DNA of 64,000 nucleotides from Lachnospiraceae bacterium (GTDB lineage: Bacteria; Bacillota; Clostridia; Lachnospirales; Lachnospiraceae): the NCBI GenBank assembly GCA_014804755.1, contig JAAUZE010000008.1:288109-352108 (forward strand), given 5' to 3'. The translations under genes and the position numbers were made by a program. Position 1 is the stretch's first letter. Each line of letters starts with the position of its first letter. The notes under the pieces were generated by a model. That model searched no databases. It was given only the letters and a program-made list of their open reading frames with translations, and was not told the DNA's origin. Below are positions 58,335 to 64,000 of the stretch, piece by piece.

Positions 58335-59903
58335 ATGGAGTTGAATCTGTTTTTTGAGGGCGTGGATTCCTGCCACGGTTTCCAATCCGAGATGCTGCGC
58401 AGGGTGGATCAGGTACTGCCGATCCATACCTGTGTGATCACAACAAAATGCAGTGACGGAAAGGACGTCTATGAGGATAAGTATACCTGTGTGAATTATG
58501 ATGTCTGCGAGCATAACCGTTATGATGAATTTTATGACTTAAACGCGCTGCTTCCGCTTTCGAGAGAGCTGTTGGAGGCAATGGTTCCCTATGAGTCCAC
58601 GGCAATGCAGATGCTTGTGCGCAATTTTGAACGGCATCTCTATACCATGGATGAGAGCAAGCGTTTTTATCTGGATCATCTTCGTTTTTGGAATCATATG
58701 ATCGTCACGAAGCGGATCAATTATATCTGCTTTTCCAATATCCCTCATCACTGCCATGATTATGTGATCTACGCGCTCGGCAGGGTGTACGGCATCCCGA
58801 TGAGCTTTTGTTCGGACACGAGCATTCCGCCGCGTCTGGCATACTGCACGGATATGGAAAATATGTGGGAGAACACATATCGGAAATATCTTTCCTACCG
58901 TGAAGAGAAAGAGATTACGCTCCCCGAGGATTTAGAGCATTATTATCAGGCGCTCCTGCACAAAAACCAGGGATTGGATGATAAAGCAGTTCACCGGGGT
59001 ATGACAAAAAAAGATCATATTGCGGTCCGCAGGGAATTCTTTATGTCCTATTTTCAGCGGAAAAACGTATGGCGCAGACATGTTTCATGGCTGAAGCACG
59101 GGATAAAGGTGTCACTTACCGAAAAGAGCATGGAGGGCATTCGCGACGGATTAAAGAAGCTGCGGCAGGACAAGGTATATTTGAAGCGCGGACGCATCAA
59201 GCTAAAAAGTATGCGCGACGTGCATTATTATGATAATCTGGCGGACAGACCTTCGGCGGACGAGACGGAGCCGTTTGTGATCTTTTTCCTCCATTTACAG
59301 CCTGAAGCGACGACGCTGCCGAAGGGGGGCGTCTTTGTCGAACAGGAGCTGATGATCGGGATTCTGGCAGCGGCGCTTGTGAAATTCGGCGTGAAGCTGT
59401 ATGTTAAGGAACATTTCGTCCAGCCGTACCGCAATAAGGATTTTTATGACAGACTGGCGAAGATTCCGAATGTACGTCTGATCAGGAGTGACGTGGATTC
59501 GAAGGAGCTTGTCAAGCGCTGTATGGCAACGGCGTCCTGTAACGGCACGGTGCTGCTTGAGTCCATGTTTAACGGTATTCCGACATTTATTTTCGGAGAT
59601 ACGCCGTTTAGAGGCGGGCCGGGCGTGTACTATGTCGGCTCGGTGGAAGAATGCGAGACGGTCATGCAGGATATTTTGGACGGAAAGGTGTCCATATCCG
59701 CGCATGATGTGAGGGCGGAATTAAAGGCGTTCGGAGACAGTTCGTTCCTCGGCTATTTTGATGCGTCCAATTATGAGAAAAAGGGTGTGCTCACCGAGGA
59801 GGAGGGGCTTGCCGGTTATGTAGATTATGTGACGCGCTGTGTCCGTGAGCAGCTTGATGCCGCGGAGCGCTGCACCTGGGAGATCGGGAAACGATCAGGA
59901 TAA
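58335..59903 (+). CDS. Capsule-synthesis-type glycosyltransferase-like protein
   Basis: A 522-residue soluble protein I can place only broadly. The C-terminal part (about 310-480) resembles the GT-B donor half of capsule polysaccharide synthesis proteins: FFLHLQPEATTLPKGG, KLYVKEHFVQPY and CNGTVLLESMFNGIPTFIFGD. The N-terminal part (MELNLFFEGVDSCHGFQSEM) gives no motif I know. The SNG/NGT pattern after the Lys-Glu-His recalls Kps-type Kdo transferases and nonulosonate transferases. The NeuB-like gene follows closely, so a nonulosonate donor is a guess. The start follows GCGGAGG. Confidence 0.6.
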   Translation: MELNLFFEGVDSCHGFQSEMLRRVDQVLPIHTCVITTKCSDGKDVYEDKYTCVNYDVCEHNRYDEFYDLNALLPLSRELLEAMVPYESTAMQMLVRNFERHLYTMDESKRFYLDHLRFWNHMIVTKRINYICFSNIPHHCHDYVIYALGRVYGIPMSFCSDTSIPPRLAYCTDMENMWENTYRKYLSYREEKEITLPEDLEHYYQALLHKNQGLDDKAVHRGMTKKDHIAVRREFFMSYFQRKNVWRRHVSWLKHGIKVSLTEKSMEGIRDGLKKLRQDKVYLKRGRIKLKSMRDVHYYDNLADRPSADETEPFVIFFLHLQPEATTLPKGGVFVEQELMIGILAAALVKFGVKLYVKEHFVQPYRNKDFYDRLAKIPNVRLIRSDVDSKELVKRCMATASCNGTVLLESMFNGIPTFIFGDTPFRGGPGVYYVGSVEECETVMQDILDGKVSISAHDVRAELKAFGDSSFLGYFDASNYEKKGVLTEEEGLAGYVDYVTRCVREQLDAAERCTWEIGKRSG

Positions 59904-59998
59904 ATAGAAGGGATTTGCATGTGATTTGAATAAAATCAGCAGTACGCTCATTCATGCATATGGGAATCGGAAGACGACGGAAAGGAAAAGGTAGGAAT

Positions 59999-60874
59999 AT
60001 GACAGCGTATCAAAAACCGCGGATGATCGCGGAGATCGGTTGTAATCATAAGGGCGAGATGGAGATTGCCAAAGAAATGATCAAGATGGCGGCAATTTAC
60101 TGTAAAGCGGATATTGTGAAATTCCAAAAAAGGTGTGTAAAAGAACTGTTGACACCGGAACAGTATAACGCGCCGCATCCGAATCCGGCGTTTGCCTATG
60201 GGAAGACATACGGGGAACACAGGGAATATCTGGAATTTGACATCGAACAGCATGCACAGCTGAAATTATGGTGTGAGGAGTTTGGCATTACTTACAGCAC
60301 ATCAGTCTGGGATTTAACCTCGGCAAAGGAGATCGCGACCCTGAAGCCGGCGCTGATCAAAATCCCGTCCGCCTGCAATAATCATATTGAGATGCTTACA
60401 TGGCTCTGCGAGCACTATGAGGGGGAGATCCATGTATCCCTCGGCATGACGACGCATGAGGAGGAGGAGGCGCTCATTGCGCTGTTCGAGAAAAAGGGGC
60501 GGGCAAAGGATGTGGTGCTCTATGTCTGCACATCAGGTTATCCTGTGCCGTTTGAGGATGTCTGCCTCTTAGACATCAATCGCGTGCGGGCCGCATATGG
60601 GGACAGAGTGAAGGAAATCGGCTTTTCCGGCCATCATTTGGGAATTGCGGTTGACATTGCGGCGTATGCGCTCGGCGCATCGACGATCGAGCGCCATTAT
60701 ACATTGGACCGAACATGGAAAGGAACCGATCACGCTGCTTCTTTAGAGCCTGAGGGAGTCAGAAAACTGAAACGTGACCTGGAGGCAGCTTATAAGGCGC
60801 TGCATGCAAAGCCGCAGGAGATATTGCCCATTGAGGCGCAGCAGAGAGAAAAGCTGAAATATCGCAAGCATTAA
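59999..60874 (+). CDS. NeuB-family synthase lacking the SAF domain
   Basis: A 291-residue TIM-barrel synthase of the sialic acid/legionaminic acid/pseudaminic acid family. MIAEIGCNHKGEMEIAKEM, DIVKFQKRCVKELL, STSVWDLTSAKEI and KIPSACNNHIEML align with NeuB, and SGHHLGIAVDIAAYALGAS with the C-terminal barrel segment. It stops after the barrel, so the antifreeze-like SAF domain found in PseI (24479) and most bacterial NeuB is absent. Its own cytidylyltransferase and hydrolase partners are not in the window. It may make a second nonulosonate or another keto-sugar acid. The start follows AAAGG and TAGGAAT; an upstream ATG at 59954 is possible. Confidence 0.8.
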   Translation: MTAYQKPRMIAEIGCNHKGEMEIAKEMIKMAAIYCKADIVKFQKRCVKELLTPEQYNAPHPNPAFAYGKTYGEHREYLEFDIEQHAQLKLWCEEFGITYSTSVWDLTSAKEIATLKPALIKIPSACNNHIEMLTWLCEHYEGEIHVSLGMTTHEEEEALIALFEKKGRAKDVVLYVCTSGYPVPFEDVCLLDINRVRAAYGDRVKEIGFSGHHLGIAVDIAAYALGASTIERHYTLDRTWKGTDHAASLEPEGVRKLKRDLEAAYKALHAKPQEILPIEAQQREKLKYRKH

Positions 60875-60922
60875 AGAAGAGCGGAAAACCTTTGAACGGG
60901 CGGTAAAAAGTCAGGTGTATCG

Positions 60923-62795
60923 ATGAGAGAAAAAAGAGTCAGTACAAAACGGCGGGCATTTGGAGAACATGGGCAGGAGCTTAAGCGCGCGGGTATCCTG
61001 TTTGCGGCTTATTATGGCGTCGAGCTCCTCCTTCTTTGTATACTGCGTTTTGTGTTTTTGGGCGTCAATTTAAGCGATATTTTGATTTATTGTATTATTT
61101 CAGGAGTGCTGCTTGCGCTTGGAGCGGCGCTTCGGGTGCTGTGCAGAAGGCGGACCGGTTCGGATATCCTGCTTCTCGGTTTTGCCGCATACAGTCTCTA
61201 TCTGTTCGGTGAACGCATCATATCGGAAGTGGATGTCCCGATACAGACACTGCCTTATTGGCTGAATGTCGGCTTGATATGGGCGCTGATGCTGATGATC
61301 TATGGGGTTGGCGCTTCTATGCGCGTATCCGTCGGTGTAATCGGCGGATTATATACGCTGTTGACGATCGTCAATTCCGTATTAAAGCAGTTTCGCGGGC
61401 GGGGTGTCGATGCGATCGATATTTACAGTATAGGGACGGCAATGAAAGTTGCCGGCCGTTATCACTACCGCATTACACCGGAACTGGTTGTGGGAATCTT
61501 GTGTATTGCAGGAATGTTTGGAATCGTGTTTTGCTATGGCGGGAAATGGTTTGCCGGTCGTCAAAAGGAGCGAATGGGATCTGCTGGAAAAAAGAAATTA
61601 TACGCCGGCATATTCCTCAGAGCGAAACGGAATCCTTTTTAATATTCTATTCCAGTCAAAATACCTGTCTTTGGATGCGCCGGACGGCTACGACGCGGAG
61701 ATGGTATCAGAGACAGCAGAGCGCTTTCCGTCTGAGGAAACCGGCGCATTGAGCGAATATCCGAATGTGATCGTCATTATGAATGAGGCATTGTCAGATT
61801 TATCGATATATGGGGAGTTTGCGACGAATATCCCGGTGTTTCCCTTTTTGGATTCAGACGAAGAGAATATGAGGAAGGGATATGCCTATTCCTCTGTCTT
61901 TGCGGGGAACACGGCAGTATCCGAATATGAATTTCTGACAGGGGATTCCAATGCACTGTTCCAGACAATGCCCTATGCGACAATGATCAAGAGCGGAACG
62001 AATCCGCAGACGTTGGTGAGCGGCTTAAGGGAGCTCGGTTATACGGCAATTGCAATGCACTCCTATTATAATAGCGCATACCGAAGAACGACGGTATATG
62101 ATGTTTTAGGCTTTGACAGGATGCTGTTTATTGACGATATGGAGGAACTGGAGTATCTGCGGGGGTTTGCAACGGATGCCAGCCAGTATCGCACGATTTA
62201 CAGGCTGTTTGAACAAAAAGAAGAGGCGGAGCGGCTGTTTATATTCAATGTGACAATGCAGAACCATGGGGACTACGATTTTGATGCCGCTGAGTTTGCG
62301 GAACCGGTCGTTCTCACGCAGTATCCGGGGGAATATGAGAAAGCGGAACAGTATCTTTCATGCGTACATGAGAGCGACAGGGCTTTTCAGGAGCTGACCG
62401 AATATTTTTCAAACGTTTCCGAGCCGACCGTGATCCTGATGTTTGGCGATCATCAACCGGGGCTGGAGGAATCATTCTATGAGCGTGTTGCAGAGTCGTC
62501 CGGCGGAGGCGGTACGCAGGAGGGAATACAATATCTGGTTCCGTATATCATCTGGGCGAACTATGAGCTGGAGGATATTTCCTGCGAATTGACGAGTTTG
62601 AATTATCTGCAGACGATTTTCATGAAAGCCGCAGGGCTTCCGCTGACCGGGTATCAGCAGTATCTGCTGGAGCTGCAAAAAGAATATCCTGTCATCAGCA
62701 GCCATTATGTGGTTCAGGCGGACGGCAGGATCCTGCAGACGCAGAACTGCGGCGATGAATTGTCTGAATATTTCAGCGTGATGTACAGTCATTGA
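60923..62795 (+). pseudogene. LtaS-like phosphoglycerol transferase, broken by a frameshift
   Basis: An LtaS/sulfatase-family membrane enzyme split over two frames. The first frame (60923-61642) gives about six membrane helices and ends soon after a run of six A's at about 61587. The second frame continues the protein with NYTPAYSSERNGILFNILF and carries IVIMNEALSDLSIYG, the nucleophile region GNTAVSEYEFLTGDS and FGDHQPGL, all typical of LtaS. One A fewer in the run would restore a single protein of about 620 residues. The break could be a true mutation, phase variation at the A-run or a sequencing error. Family members move phosphoglycerol from phosphatidylglycerol to glycans or teichoic acid. 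Confidence 0.75.
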
Positions 62796-63426
62796 ACTGG
62801 ATATGTGCCTGACGGCGGACGGACAGATCGCAATAAGGCATAACTGGGATAATTCCGTTTATGAGAATGCGGTCTACAAAGAAGGAAATATTCCTGATTT
62901 TGAAGAATATTACCATACACCGGTCTGTTACAAATATCAGGCGATGTCCTTTGACGATGTATTGGATATGCTGCGGGATCATTCTGATATTTATGTGATG
63001 ACGGACTGCAACATTACGCAAATGGCGCAGAAAATCGTTGATGCGGCGGTATCCTACGGAATGCCGGAATTGCTAGATCGTTTTATTATTCAGATATATG
63101 ACGAGTCGGATTATGATCGCGTGAAGGAAATTTATCCGTTTGAACATTTTGTGTTTACGCTGTACCTGTTGGAGGATCCGGACTATGTAAGTGTTGTGGC
63201 ATTTTGTCTGGAGAAGGGGATTCCTGTCGTTACCGTATCGGCGGACCGGTTTGCGGCGGATGACGGGATAGAGATCATGCAGGAATACGGGATCACGGTT
63301 CTCGTGCATACTGTGAATACGATCACGCAGGCGAGAACGCTTTTTCAAGAGGGTGTGGGCGGAATTTATACGGACTTTTTGCTTCCGGCGGATATGAAAT
63401 ACATTTTTGGGGAGGAATTTAAGTGA
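62791..63426 (+). pseudogene. 5'-truncated glycerophosphodiester phosphodiesterase-like gene
   Basis: The frame opens at ATG 62803 as MCLTADGQIAIRHNWD. In frame before it (62791-62802) the codons read I-E-L-D, the usual ligand motif of GDPD enzymes just before this point. A stop in the same frame lies at 62779. The N-terminal part with the catalytic His-Arg pair is therefore missing, while the second His (IRHNWD) and the rest of the barrel to about residue 207 are present. There is no ribosome binding site before the ATG. It looks like a deletion remnant joined to the end of the LtaS-like gene. A short functional form is possible but unlikely. Confidence 0.65.
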
Positions 63427-64000
63427 CGGCAGCGGATATGATCCAATGTTTTATCCAAAAGCATAAAGACCGGGTGTGGGTGTTTTGTTCAACCTTCCTG
63501 TTCGGATTTTTTGTTCATTTCTATATGTTTTCCAATAAGCTGATCAACTATTTTGAAATGAACAACATCCTGACGCCGATGTCCATCGAAAAGGGGGATA
63601 CGCTGGCGATGGGGCGTTGGTTTCTGCCGGTTGTCAGCAGATTAAGTTCCGTTTACAGCATGCCGGCGGTCAACGGCGCTATTTGCCTGATCTGCCTGTC
63701 GTTGGCTGCCTGTATGATTGTTGATGTATTTGGGTTAAAAAGGCGTGTGCTCATCCTGCTTTGTGAAGGCGTACTTGTTTCTTTTCCGGGGGTTGCAAGC
63801 TATTTATCTTACGGAGTGAATACGGATGTGTTCTGTGTGGCGCTGCTTTTGTCCGTTTTATCCGGATGGGTATTGCATCAAAGTGCATGCAGTATCAAAG
63901 GGATGGCGGTCTCTGCGCTGGCGCTGTGTTTTTGCATCGGCGTGTATCAGCCGTTCATGTCGGTGACGATCGCCATGATCTTCTGTATGCTGTATCTTGA
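63423..64000 (+). CDS. GtrII-like membrane glucosyltransferase, partial
   Basis: A reading frame starts at GTG 63423 in a GTGA overlap with the upstream stop and stays open to the window end (192 codons). The first helix is at about 20-40. GDTLAMGRWFLPVVSRLS after it matches the GtrII/glucosyltransferase-domain family, which moves glucose from undecaprenyl phosphate onto a surface glycan. Further helices follow at about 88-107, 115-132 and 140-157, with a last one at the edge. The GtrB-like enzymes at 3680 and 30988 could supply its donor. The C-terminus is outside the window. Confidence 0.7.
   Translation, partial: MTAADMIQCFIQKHKDRVWVFCSTFLFGFFVHFYMFSNKLINYFEMNNILTPMSIEKGDTLAMGRWFLPVVSRLSSVYSMPAVNGAICLICLSLAACMIVDVFGLKRRVLILLCEGVLVSFPGVASYLSYGVNTDVFCVALLLSVLSGWVLHQSACSIKGMAVSALALCFCIGVYQPFMSVTIAMIFCMLYL

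Overview
The window reads as one long surface-glycan biosynthesis region from a Gram-positive Clostridia-type bacterium, most likely Lachnospiraceae. The grounds are a stand-alone Spo0A-type DNA-binding protein at the left end, strong AGGAGG-type ribosome binding sites, EpsG- and Wzz-type exopolysaccharide proteins and extended -10 promoters. This assignment is inference: there is no rRNA in the window. Every gene I can support, about 50, is on the + strand, with many ATGA or GTGA overlaps between neighbours. I see no tRNA, rRNA, insertion sequence or CRISPR array.

Layout. (1) 1-3.4 kb: an unrecognised gene, a Spo0A C-terminal-domain regulator and a two-part membrane protein resembling the DUF6077 group. 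(2) 3.7-14.5 kb: an exopolysaccharide module with a GtrB-like transferase, GT2 and GT4 transferases, a large WbaP-type phosphoglycosyl transferase, a Wzz-like co-polymerase, an EpsG/Wzy-like polymerase, and a large GT4 protein fused to a sialyltransferase-like domain. (3) 14.6-18.6 kb: a PglK-type ABC transporter, a GT2 and an acyltransferase-3. (4) 18.7-27.2 kb: a complete CMP-pseudaminic acid pathway (PseB, PseC, PseF, PseI and a PseH-PseG fusion), with an MBOAT acyltransferase and an SGNH-like partner between PseB and PseC. (5) 27.3-34.5 kb: a WecE-like aminotransferase, a GNAT, a GtrB-like transferase, a GT-C-like membrane protein and an O-antigen ligase/polymerase-like protein. (6) 34.6-58.2 kb: a module resembling the Campylobacter pgl N-glycan pathway. 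It holds PglF-, PglE-, PglC- and PglA-like proteins, three GT4 proteins with the PglH/PglJ-type GGAERV start, and a second PglK-like ABC transporter. Around these are a TviB/TviC-type pair for UDP-GalNAcA, two AsnB-type amidotransferases, two FemAB-like proteins, a GINT1-like beta-propeller and a DUF2334 deacetylase. (7) 58.3-64 kb: a capsule-type transferase, a NeuB-like synthase without a SAF domain, a frameshifted LtaS-like phosphoglycerol transferase, a 5'-truncated GDPD remnant and the start of a GtrII-like gene that runs off the window.

Taken together the genes could build at least two undecaprenyl-linked glycans. The two phosphoglycosyl transferases (one WbaP-like, one PglC-like) would start them. 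The two PglK-like ABC proteins could flip them, since no Wzx is visible. Pseudaminic acid, amidated GalNAcA and 2,4-diamino sugars are likely components. No oligosaccharyltransferase (PglB) is seen, so the acceptor (flagellin, another protein, or cell wall/capsule) cannot be read from this window. Intergenic joints between modules carry unusually dense hairpins and, twice, an 11-bp inverted repeat that swallows the -10 box.
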